A stretch of 52,966 nt of DNA, from the NCBI GenBank assembly GCA_008638015.1, contig VTPD01000006.1:1-52966 (forward strand), given 5' to 3'. The notes beneath the pieces were generated by a model that did no database searches, was not told the origin of the DNA, and saw only the letters and a program-made list of their open reading frames with translations. This document shows, one piece after another, positions 37,596-44,305 of this stretch. The stretch is from Pelagibacteraceae bacterium (GTDB lineage: Bacteria; Pseudomonadota; Alphaproteobacteria; Pelagibacterales; Pelagibacteraceae). Positions within the stretch are counted from its first letter, which is position 1, and the number at the start of each line of letters is the position of its first letter. Made by a program: the position numbers and the translations under genes.

Positions 37596-37639
37596 TTCAT
37601 AATACTGAAACATATTCTTCATATTATTGAAATGAAATC
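37596..37639 (+). promoter_or_regulatory. 22-bp tandem repeat in the phoR/olsB gap
   Basis: Two 22-base units (37596-37617 and 37618-37639) begin TTCATA and share TGAAA at the same place; about 15-16 of 22 bases agree. Twenty-two bases is two DNA turns, as expected for paired PhoB half-sites of 11 bases. The half-sites are weaker than those before pstS or plcP, so the call is tentative. Confidence 0.35.
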
Positions 37640-37656
37640 AGTCTAATTAATTTGGT

Positions 37657-38475
37657 ATGTCTACCGAATTATTAACTAAAGTACCTTTTGCAAAAAAAAT
37701 AAATATTATTACTACAAATTTTTTTACTCCAAAAATTGATTGTTATTTTGCTGAAAGTAAAAAAGAAATAAAACTTGCCCAGCGTCTAAGGTATAAAGTT
37801 TTTTTTACAGAGCATGATAAAAAACTATTATCTTTAAAATATTTTAAAAAAGACGCTGATCAGTATGATCAGTTTGCAGATCATTTAATTGTTACACATA
37901 AATATAGTAAATTTGCAAAAACAAAGGTTGTTGGAACTTATAGGCTCTTAAAAAGTACATCAGCTAAAAAATGTGGTTTCTATTCTAAAGAAGAATTTCA
38001 AATTGATAAAATGATTAGCAATCATCAGAATCAAAATTTACTTGAGCTTAGCCGATCATGCATTGATCTAAATTTTAGAAAAAAAAATATTTTACAGTTT
38101 ATGTGGAAAAAAATTCATCATTATATTTTGCAAAATAAAATTGATGTATTGTTTGGAATGGCAAGTTTCTTAAATGTTCAACCAGAGGCTATAAAAACTG
38201 AATTAACCTATCTTTACCAAAGATTTTTAATGGATGAAAAAATTAGAGTTTCGGCATTAGATCATCGCAAGGTAAATATGAATATAACAGACTTAGAAAA
38301 TGTTTCAGAATTATCAATTATAAAAAATCTTCCCACGCTTGTAAAAGCTTATTTAAGATTAGGAGCTAAAATTGGAGATGGAGCAGTTGTAGATAAAATT
38401 GTTAAAACTACTGATATTTTTATTTATTTGCCCTATAAGAATATAAGCGAAACTTACCTGAAAAAATTTATATAA
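37657..38475 (+). CDS. olsB: Ornithine N-acyltransferase OlsB
   Basis: OlsB attaches a 3-hydroxy fatty acyl group to ornithine, the first step of phosphorus-free ornithine lipid synthesis. The 272-residue protein has the GNAT/OlsB features LAQRLRYKVFFTEHD near residue 46, VVGTYRLLKS near 90 and LLELSRSCIDLNFRKKN near 126, followed by the FGMASFLNVQPEA region. Its neighbours (olsA next, phoR divergent) place it in the phosphorus-stress block. Ornithine lipids are known to replace phospholipids when phosphate is low. The ATG at 37657 has no clear Shine-Dalgarno. Confidence 0.88.
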   Translation: MSTELLTKVPFAKKINIITTNFFTPKIDCYFAESKKEIKLAQRLRYKVFFTEHDKKLLSLKYFKKDADQYDQFADHLIVTHKYSKFAKTKVVGTYRLLKSTSAKKCGFYSKEEFQIDKMISNHQNQNLLELSRSCIDLNFRKKNILQFMWKKIHHYILQNKIDVLFGMASFLNVQPEAIKTELTYLYQRFLMDEKIRVSALDHRKVNMNITDLENVSELSIIKNLPTLVKAYLRLGAKIGDGAVVDKIVKTTDIFIYLPYKNISETYLKKFI

Positions 38476-38485
38476 AGCTTTAAAA

Positions 38486-39265
38486 GTGAAATCATTATTA
38501 TCTTGGTTGTTTGGATTTTCCTATTTGAAAAAAATTTACCAAAAGTACTATAATACTCCTGAACTTAAAGAAAATTTCTGGAACACGGCATTAAATATTT
38601 TTAATATTCGATATTCTATTTTAAATTCTGAATATATTCCCAATTCAGGTGCGGTAATAATTGTATGCAATCATCCCTTTGGTTTATTGGATGGTTTAAT
38701 TATTACTAATGTAATTTGCCAAAAAAGATCTGATTATAAAATTCTAATCAATGATGAAATTTCACAAGTTGATTTAATTCGTCCCTATCTAATTCCTTTA
38801 AAACTTGATGGAAAAAAAAATAGTATAAAATTTAATCTTCAATCAAAAGAGGATGCGATTAACCATGTTAAAGATGGAGGGGCTTTAATTATTTTTCCAT
38901 CTGGTGAAGTTGCAACTAAAGAAACACTTTTAGGAAATGTAATAGAAAAAAAATGGCAATCTATTCTTGGCTCAATTGTTCGAAAAACAAATGCAAAAAT
39001 TTGTCCTGTTTATTTTAAGGGAAACAATAGTATGATCTTTCAAATTACGGGTCTTATTTATTATCCTCTAAGAAGAATCTTATTTGCAAGAGAACTTATC
39101 AATAAAAAAAATAAGTTTTTTGAATCTGTTTGTTTACCTCCTCTGAATACATCACAATTTACTGGAATTGCAAACGCTGACATTGCAGATCAACTTAGAA
39201 ATATCACGCTTCAAGGCGAAAAAATTTTTAATAATTTGGACAACAGTTTTCTTCAAAAATTTTAG
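38486..39265 (+). CDS. olsA: Lyso-ornithine lipid acyltransferase OlsA (PlsC-like)
   Basis: OlsA adds the second acyl chain to lyso-ornithine lipid; the same PlsC fold also acylates lysophosphatidate. The start is the GTG at 38486, 10 bases after the olsB stop. The catalytic motif is NHPFGLLDG (His63, Asp69), that is H-x5-D rather than the common H-x4-D; NHPFGxLDG is the pattern I know from the acyltransferase domain of fused OlsF-type proteins. The second block is FPSGEV near residue 136. The 259-residue product has no N-terminal signal but has basic and amphipathic stretches for membrane contact. The end overlaps the glycosyltransferase gene tail-to-tail by 38 bases. Confidence 0.85.
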   Translation: MKSLLSWLFGFSYLKKIYQKYYNTPELKENFWNTALNIFNIRYSILNSEYIPNSGAVIIVCNHPFGLLDGLIITNVICQKRSDYKILINDEISQVDLIRPYLIPLKLDGKKNSIKFNLQSKEDAINHVKDGGALIIFPSGEVATKETLLGNVIEKKWQSILGSIVRKTNAKICPVYFKGNNSMIFQITGLIYYPLRRILFARELINKKNKFFESVCLPPLNTSQFTGIANADIADQLRNITLQGEKIFNNLDNSFLQKF

Positions 39266-40238
39266 CACATTCTTCCCAAGTATATTTACTGGACAAAGCT
39301 TTACATTTATTTCTGTCAATTTTTAGGGCTTTTAAAGCAGAAATTTTTAAATCGTCATGCAAACTATCAATCTCGGTTCCTCCTGTAATATCAATAGGGC
39401 CAGGAACTCTATAAGCAGCAATAGGAAGTCCAGCGGCAAGTGCTTCAATGAGAACAATACCAAAAGTATCAGTTTTGCTTGGAAAAACAAAAACATCACT
39501 TGATGCTAAATAATTTGCAATTTCTTTATCATTTAGCATACCAGTATAAACAACATTGGGATATTTTCTTTTCACTTCATGCATTTGAGGACCGTCACCT
39601 ACAACAATTTTTGTGCCTTCAACATCCAATTCTAAAAATGCTTTAATGTTTTTTTCAATAGCAACTCTTCCAACATAAATCCAAACAGGCCTTTTAAAAT
39701 CTTTGACTTTTGTTCCACTGGCAAAAATTTTATGCTCTACACCTCTAGTCCAAACTTTAAGCTTATTTTCGTCAAAACCATTTTTGAATAACTCTTCTTT
39801 CATAGTTTGGGTTGTGACTAAAATAGATTGGGAATGTTTATGAAAAAATCTCATAAAACGATAAGAAAAATTGATAGGAATTTTTATTCTCTCATAAACA
39901 TATTCAGGAAATTTTGTATGATAAGATGTTGTAAATTTAATCTTATTCTTAATACAGTATTTACGTGCAAAAAAACCAAGTGGTCCCTCAGTTGCAATAT
40001 GAACAACTTGGGGATTGTAATTTTTTATTATTTTATTAATTTTTGGCCATGCATTTAGTGAAAGTCTTATTTCAGGGTAAGTAGGCATTGGAAAAGTAAT
40101 AAATTCTTTCGGCGTAATGTATTTAACTATATGGCCACGTATTTGAAGTTTTTGTCCAAGATTATACATGGTTCTAACAACGCCATTGGTTTGGGGAAAC
40201 CAAGCATCAGTGATAATTAAAATTTTATACCGATCCAC
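39228..40238 (-). CDS. GT4-type glycosyltransferase (Agt-like, diacylglycerol glycosylation)
   Basis: This 336-residue GT-B enzyme starts DRYKILIITDAWFPQTNGVVRTM, with the GT4 nucleotide-sugar site VFPSKTDTFGIVLIEALAAGLPIAA (near residue 255). The order (glycosyltransferase directly after PlcP) matches the known bacterial pair in which PlcP makes diacylglycerol and Agt adds a sugar to form a glycolipid that replaces phospholipid. The donor (UDP-glucose, galactose or glucuronate) cannot be told from the sequence. Start is a GTG at 40238, 8 bases after the plcP stop, so the two are co-transcribed. Confidence 0.85.
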   Translation of the reverse strand: MDRYKILIITDAWFPQTNGVVRTMYNLGQKLQIRGHIVKYITPKEFITFPMPTYPEIRLSLNAWPKINKIIKNYNPQVVHIATEGPLGFFARKYCIKNKIKFTTSYHTKFPEYVYERIKIPINFSYRFMRFFHKHSQSILVTTQTMKEELFKNGFDENKLKVWTRGVEHKIFASGTKVKDFKRPVWIYVGRVAIEKNIKAFLELDVEGTKIVVGDGPQMHEVKRKYPNVVYTGMLNDKEIANYLASSDVFVFPSKTDTFGIVLIEALAAGLPIAAYRVPGPIDITGGTEIDSLHDDLKISALKALKIDRNKCKALSSKYTWEECAKIFEENCCPNY

Positions 40239-40246
40239 AACAAAAT

Positions 40247-41101
40247 TTAAGATACAACTCTGATTTTCTCTTGTTGACCTTGTCTAAATTCCTCTTCAAT
40301 AAGCGCATCTTCTGAGATTTCTTTTCTTTTATCAAGCCAATGAATAAGTTCAAAATTACCATTAAAATGCTCAACTAAAGCCGTACAGTTCTCAACCCAA
40401 TCACCGCAATTTTTATATTCAATATCTTTCATCTTCTCCATGGCGGGGTGATGGATGTGCCCACAAATAACACCCTGGGCATTTTTTTGTTTTGCAGAGC
40501 TAACTACCAAAGACTCAAATTCACTTATAAACTTTACTGCATTTTTTACCTTAAACTTTATATATTTTGATAATGACCAATACTCTTTTCCAAATCGCCT
40601 TCTAAAATAATTTAAGTATCGGTTAAATGCGATAAGAGCTTCATATGCAACCGATCCTAAGATTGATAACCATTTTGCATATCTAATGATTCCATCAAAT
40701 TGATCTCCATGAATAACCCAATATTTTTTCCCATTAAGCGCTTCGTAGATTAATTGATTTAAAATTTCCACATTTCCTAAATTAATTGGAATAAACTTTC
40801 TTAAAATTTCATCATGATTGCCTGCTATGTAAAAAACGCGGGTTCCATGTCTTGCTTTTCTTAAAATTTTTTGAATTACGTCATTATGCTGTTGTGGCCA
40901 ATACCATCTATTTTTTAGAGCCCAGCCATCAACGATATCACCGACTAAATATAAATTTTCAGATCTCGTATATTTAATAAATTCTAAAACCATATCAGCT
41001 TGACAACCTCTTGTTCCCAAATGAATATCTGAAATCCATATAGACTTATATTGTAGTATTTTTCCATGAATACTTTGTAATTTTGTTGTTTTGTCAAACA
41101 T
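40247..41101 (-). CDS. plcP: PlcP-type phospholipase C metallophosphoesterase
   Basis: PlcP hydrolyses membrane phospholipids to diacylglycerol under phosphate limitation and belongs to the LpxH-like metallophosphoesterases. The motifs are all present: SDIHLG (Asp25, His27), GDIVDGW at 54-60, GNHDE at 94-98, HGDQFDG at 131-137 and GHIHHPA at 214-220. The 284-residue protein has no signal peptide and a basic middle that could meet the membrane. The alternative call is the lipid-A enzyme LpxH, but the pairing with a GT4 glycosyltransferase, the Pho box upstream and the phosphorus-stress block favour PlcP. The ATG at 41101 is close to the predicted transcription start. Confidence 0.85.
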   Translation of the reverse strand: MFDKTTKLQSIHGKILQYKSIWISDIHLGTRGCQADMVLEFIKYTRSENLYLVGDIVDGWALKNRWYWPQQHNDVIQKILRKARHGTRVFYIAGNHDEILRKFIPINLGNVEILNQLIYEALNGKKYWVIHGDQFDGIIRYAKWLSILGSVAYEALIAFNRYLNYFRRRFGKEYWSLSKYIKFKVKNAVKFISEFESLVVSSAKQKNAQGVICGHIHHPAMEKMKDIEYKNCGDWVENCTALVEHFNGNFELIHWLDKRKEISEDALIEEEFRQGQQEKIRVVS

Positions 41102-41125
41102 AAACGAATCTCTATTTCTAGTTGA

Positions 41126-41154
41126 ATCATGATAGTGTTACAGATGAGTTAAAG
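41126..41154 (-). promoter_or_regulatory. Pho box before plcP
   Basis: Three 7-base half-sites are spaced exactly 11 bases: CTTTAAC (41148-41154), CTGTAAC (41137-41143) and TCATGAT (41126-41132), read on the minus strand, with four-base spacers. The middle site is a near match to the PhoB consensus CTGTMAT/CTGTAAC type. It ends 24 bases before the plcP ATG, a place where PhoB replaces the -35. Confidence 0.65.
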
Positions 41155-41316
41155 TTTTTTTAAAAATTAATTACTTTAGTAGATTGTAAAGTTAATAAAT
41201 AATTTAATATAAAAAAAAATTTTCATAAATACGAATGTCTTATAAATTTAATAAAAAATTAACTTTTATAATTTCTATAACCTCTATAAAACGCAGTTGT
41301 TAATATTTAACATAGT
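41155..41316. other. AT-rich part of the plcP/arsC intergenic region
   Basis: The longest gene-free stretch in the window runs 41102-41475 (374 bp). This half is very AT-rich. A 22-codon frame at 41235 has no Shine-Dalgarno and is not supported. A direct repeat, TCTATAACC TCTATAA, lies near 41275-41290. No tRNA or known riboswitch is seen. Confidence 0.4.
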
Positions 41317-41390
41317 CCCCTCAAGACCTCATTTTTAAGTTATCGCTCATAAAATCCCTTCAAGAAAATGAGGTTTTGAAAATTTTTTTT
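41316..41390 (+). ncRNA. Candidate small RNA 3' end: long hairpin with U8
   Basis: A 15-bp stem (arms 41321-41335 and 41365-41379, one G-U pair) encloses a 29-base loop and is followed by AAA and eight T on the plus strand, the form of a Rho-independent terminator. No plus-strand gene lies upstream for it to terminate. An 11-base direct repeat TCCC(C/T)TCAAGA lies at 41316-41326 and 41355-41365. The 5' end of any transcript is not known. Confidence 0.4.
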
Positions 41391-41436
41391 CCACTATTTC
41401 TAATTAAATAGCATTTACTTTCCAATAGATTTGATC

Positions 41437-41465
41437 ATTTAATAAATTTGTAACAATTTTATAAT
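41437..41465 (+). promoter_or_regulatory. Possible Pho box and -10 for arsC
   Basis: Half-sites ATTTAAT (41437-41443), TTGTAAC (41448-41454) and TTATAAT (41459-41465) are spaced 11 bases; only the middle one is strong. TATAAT at 41460-41465 is a perfect -10, 10 bases before the ATG, so the message would have a leader of only a few bases. Confidence 0.4.
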
Positions 41466-41475
41466 ATTTAAAATT

Positions 41476-41895
41476 ATGAAAAAAATTTTATTTCTTTGCA
41501 CAGGTAACTCTGCACGATCTATTATATCTGAGTGCCTGTTAAATCACATGGGTGGGAATAAATTTAATGCATATAGCGCTGGTTCAAAGCCTACTGGCAA
41601 GGTTAATCCTTATGCAATACAAACTTTAATAAAAAACAATGTTAATTATAGCTATGTTTCAAGCAAATCATGGGATGCGTTTGTAAATAATAGTTTTGAT
41701 TGTGTAGTAACAGTTTGTAATAATGCTGCAAATGAATCTTGTCCGATCTATCCTGGATCACCTAAAAAATTACATTGGGATTTAAAAGATCCAGCGGCTT
41801 TTGAAGGGAGTAAAGAGGAAATATTAAAAGAATTTCAAAAAACTTTTGATCTTATAAAAAAATATATTGAACAAGATTTTTTACATAAATTATGA
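41476..41895 (+). CDS. arsC: Thioredoxin-type arsenate reductase (ArsC, low-molecular-weight phosphatase fold)
   Basis: ArsC of this type reduces arsenate to arsenite using a three-cysteine relay and thioredoxin. The 139-residue protein has the CX5R loop CTGNSARS (Cys8, Arg14). The two further cysteines are Cys81 and Cys89 (TVCNNAANESCP), matching the spacing of the Cys10/82/89 triad known from the plasmid pI258 enzyme. The relay cysteines separate it from a plain tyrosine phosphatase. It overlaps the aquaporin gene by 4 bases. Arsenate enters through phosphate transporters, so its place in the phosphorus-stress block makes sense. Confidence 0.9.
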   Translation: MKKILFLCTGNSARSIISECLLNHMGGNKFNAYSAGSKPTGKVNPYAIQTLIKNNVNYSYVSSKSWDAFVNNSFDCVVTVCNNAANESCPIYPGSPKKLHWDLKDPAAFEGSKEEILKEFQKTFDLIKKYIEQDFLHKL

Positions 41896-42542
41896 GACAA
41901 ATTGAAAAATATGTTTCAGAATTTATTGGAACATTGATTTTACTATTATCTATAGTTGGATCAGGGATTATGGGTCAAAAATTATCTCAAAATGAAGGAA
42001 TAATACTATTAGCAAATTCATTAGCTATTGGATTTACATTGGTATTTTTAATTATAACATTTGGTAAGCGCTCCGGTGCACACTTTAACCCAGCAGTAAC
42101 TTTGGTAATGCTATTATTAAACAAAATTAAGAAAAATGAGGCATTTTTTTATGTCATTATGCAGCTGACTGGAGCATGCGTGGGTGTAATATTGGCGAAT
42201 ATTATTTTCGATTTAAATGCAATAACGTTGTCATCAAAACATAGAGAGGGTTTTCAGTTAAATTTTTCCGAATTAATATCAACTTTTGGTTTAATATTGA
42301 TCATTATATTAAATCAAAATAAACAAATTGAAGTTATTGGAGCTTTAGTTGGTCTGTATATTGCTGCAGCTATTTGGTTTATGTCGTCAACTGCATTTGC
42401 TAATCCAGCTGTCTCTTTGGCCAGAATGCTAACTGATACATTCACTGGTATACATTATTCTAGTGTTTTTCCATTTATTGTATCTCAATTGTCGGGAGCT
42501 TTGATTTCTTTAATTATCTTAAAAAAGATTTACAAAATTTAA
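41892..42542 (+). CDS. aqpS: Aquaporin / MIP channel (AqpS-like)
   Basis: Aquaporins conduct water or small neutral solutes, and AqpS of Sinorhizobium is known to let arsenite leave the cell. The 216-residue protein has six helices and both half-helix motifs, NPA at 66-68 (HFNPAVTL) and NPA at 171-173 (FANPAVSLARML), with the selectivity Arg178. No Acr3 or ArsB pump gene is nearby, so the channel likely provides the arsenite exit. It starts inside arsC (4-base overlap), which supports a joint role in arsenic detoxification. Confidence 0.88.
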   Translation: MRQIEKYVSEFIGTLILLLSIVGSGIMGQKLSQNEGIILLANSLAIGFTLVFLIITFGKRSGAHFNPAVTLVMLLLNKIKKNEAFFYVIMQLTGACVGVILANIIFDLNAITLSSKHREGFQLNFSELISTFGLILIIILNQNKQIEVIGALVGLYIAAAIWFMSSTAFANPAVSLARMLTDTFTGIHYSSVFPFIVSQLSGALISLIILKKIYKI

Positions 42543-42556
42543 GTTTGTATTATACT
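42529..42556 (+). promoter_or_regulatory. Promoter for the lysine-rich small gene
   Basis: TTTACA (42529-42534), a 16-base spacer and TATACT (42551-42556) form a sigma-70-type promoter at the end of aqpS. Shine-Dalgarno AAGGGGA at 42579-42586 lies about 6 bases before the ATG at 42592. Confidence 0.45.
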
Positions 42557-42591
42557 TTTTTTCAATACTAACAAAAAAAAGGGGAACTGTA

Positions 42592-42801
42592 ATGAAAAAA
42601 AAATTAAAAAAACATGAAGGAAAAAAAAGAAAATTTTTAAAATCTATTTCTAAACTAAAAATTAAAATTTCTGCTAAAGAAAAAAAAGTTTCAAAAATTG
42701 ATACTAAAATTGCAGGTATTGAAAAAAAAATTGCTGAAAAAAAAGCTAAAAAGTTAGCAAAAAAAAATACCGATCCAACAAGCGCATCATTAAATAATTA
42801 G
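42592..42801 (+). CDS. Lysine-rich coiled-coil-like small protein (69 aa)
   Basis: Twenty-five of 69 residues are Lys. Residues 1-58 look like a continuous charged helix (KISAKEKKVSKIDTKIAGIEKK) with hydrophobic residues spaced as in a coiled coil, and the tail NTDPTSASLNN is neutral. A strong Shine-Dalgarno and an own promoter support expression. No family is recognised. Such proteins often bind nucleic acid or other polyanions. Its neighbours on the other side are ppx and ppk, so polyphosphate binding is an untested possibility. The stop is 2 bases from the end of ppx on the opposite strand. Confidence 0.6.
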   Translation: MKKKLKKHEGKKRKFLKSISKLKIKISAKEKKVSKIDTKIAGIEKKIAEKKAKKLAKKNTDPTSASLNN

Positions 42802-42802
42802 A

Positions 42803-44305
42803 TTAAAAGTACAGTATTTTGAAGTCCAGATCCATTTCTTTGGATAGGGACTTCAATCTCTTCTGAACAGTTCTGGTAATTATTTGAGAATGAATGTTCG
42901 GAACAGATAATATTATAGCACTTCCCTTTTTAGATAAAGATATACTATCTAAAAATATGGTAGATATTGATGCAATTCCAGATGCAAGTCTCAAGGCTGC
43001 TCCAACTTGTTTTGCAATTAAAATTTCATTGTTAGATAAAAGTTTTACAAAATTTAGATCTGGATAGTACTTTACAGAACAATGTCGCCAGAAACCCGCT
43101 AAAGCAATTTTGATTCTATCGCTATGGCTTAACGCTAATGCTGGTGTATTTAAAATTTGAGAAAAAACAAGTTCAGCTTTTTGAAAAGCACCCAAGCCCC
43201 AGTCCATATTACTTAACGAACAAACAGGCTTTAATAAACGTATTGGAAAATTTTCATTATCACTAAAAATATCTTTAATAAAATTATAATACTTTAGATA
43301 ATTTTCTCCATAATCTCCGTTTTTAAAAGCTGAATATTCTATAAAGTTATTTAATCGATCTTCATCTATTAAATTATAATTGGCTTTTTGCATCAGCGTT
43401 CCTTCCCTAACACCGGCAATAGAACATTGTATTTTTTCTGGACCCGTTAAGAATAGCAATTGTTTTAAAATATTTGAAGCAATTGGAATATAATTTGTTC
43501 TTGATTTTGTAATTTGATCAAGTTTATGTAGTGTAGTTTTTTTTTTATCATCAAACATATTACATAAGGTCAAAGCTTCATCTCCAGTAATTTCATATTG
43601 ATGAAGAATATTTAGTGGATATTGCTTATAAAAAATATCGGCTTTCATCAAAGCCCTCCAAACACCTCCCACAATATATAAATGCTTAACTTTTGTTTTT
43701 TTAAGCCAACTAATAGAATTTAATTGGTCTGAAATAATTTCTATAATTTTTTTTGTTTTTTTTTTCTTGGGCTGATTGTGTAGTCTTAATACACCGATAG
43801 GAAGTGAAGCCTTTTTTTCAATAACATTATTTTTAACACGTGCTAGCTCTAAACTACCTCCGCCCAAATCTGCTACAATTCCATTAACTTTTTCAAAACC
43901 AAGCATAACGCCAAGGGCCGAACGTTCAGCTTCTTGCTCGCCAGTGAGAACTTCCACTTCACAATTAAAAATTTTTTCTACAGTTGCTTTAAATTCAGAT
44001 CCATCTTTTGCATCTCTAACTGCTGCGGTGGCAAACAGATGTACATTCGTTACTTTTGAATTATCTAAAATATTTTTAAATCTTTCTAAAACTTTTAAAG
44101 AATATTGCACCCCTAAAGGGTCTAGTTTTCCATTTATTTCAAGATTATTTCCTAATGAACAAACAGCTTTTTCATTAAAAATTGGAATTTGCGATTTATT
44201 AAATTCTTCATAAATGAGCATTCGAATAGAGTTTGATCCAAGATCAATAACTGACTCTTTTTTAGCTGTAAAAATTTGTTGTTTTATAACTTTTCGAAGT
44301 AACAT
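42803..44305 (-). CDS. ppx: Exopolyphosphatase (Ppx/GppA family)
   Basis: Ppx cleaves terminal phosphates from polyphosphate; GppA forms also act on pppGpp. The 500-residue protein has the actin-fold phosphate loops VIDLGSNSIRMLI (near residue 20) and GIVADLGGGSLELARV (near 140), with the catalytic acid in EAERSALGV. The C-terminal half (about 310-500) is the HD-like helical domain of longer Ppx proteins. It follows ppk directly with no gap (TAA-adjacent), as in many proteobacteria. The exact balance of polyphosphate versus pppGpp use cannot be told. Confidence 0.9.
   Translation of the reverse strand: MLLRKVIKQQIFTAKKESVIDLGSNSIRMLIYEEFNKSQIPIFNEKAVCSLGNNLEINGKLDPLGVQYSLKVLERFKNILDNSKVTNVHLFATAAVRDAKDGSEFKATVEKIFNCEVEVLTGEQEAERSALGVMLGFEKVNGIVADLGGGSLELARVKNNVIEKKASLPIGVLRLHNQPKKKKTKKIIEIISDQLNSISWLKKTKVKHLYIVGGVWRALMKADIFYKQYPLNILHQYEITGDEALTLCNMFDDKKKTTLHKLDQITKSRTNYIPIASNILKQLLFLTGPEKIQCSIAGVREGTLMQKANYNLIDEDRLNNFIEYSAFKNGDYGENYLKYYNFIKDIFSDNENFPIRLLKPVCSLSNMDWGLGAFQKAELVFSQILNTPALALSHSDRIKIALAGFWRHCSVKYYPDLNFVKLLSNNEILIAKQVGAALRLASGIASISTIFLDSISLSKKGSAIILSVPNIHSQIITRTVQKRLKSLSKEMDLDFKILYF

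Noticed and set aside
41235-41303. 22-codon plus-strand frame in the plcP/arsC gap
   Set aside because: No Shine-Dalgarno, AT-driven composition and no hydrophobic or motif signal.
43776-44213. 145-codon plus-strand frame opposite ppx
   Set aside because: It is the complement of conserved Ppx sequence, with no ribosome site and a composition expected of a shadow frame.
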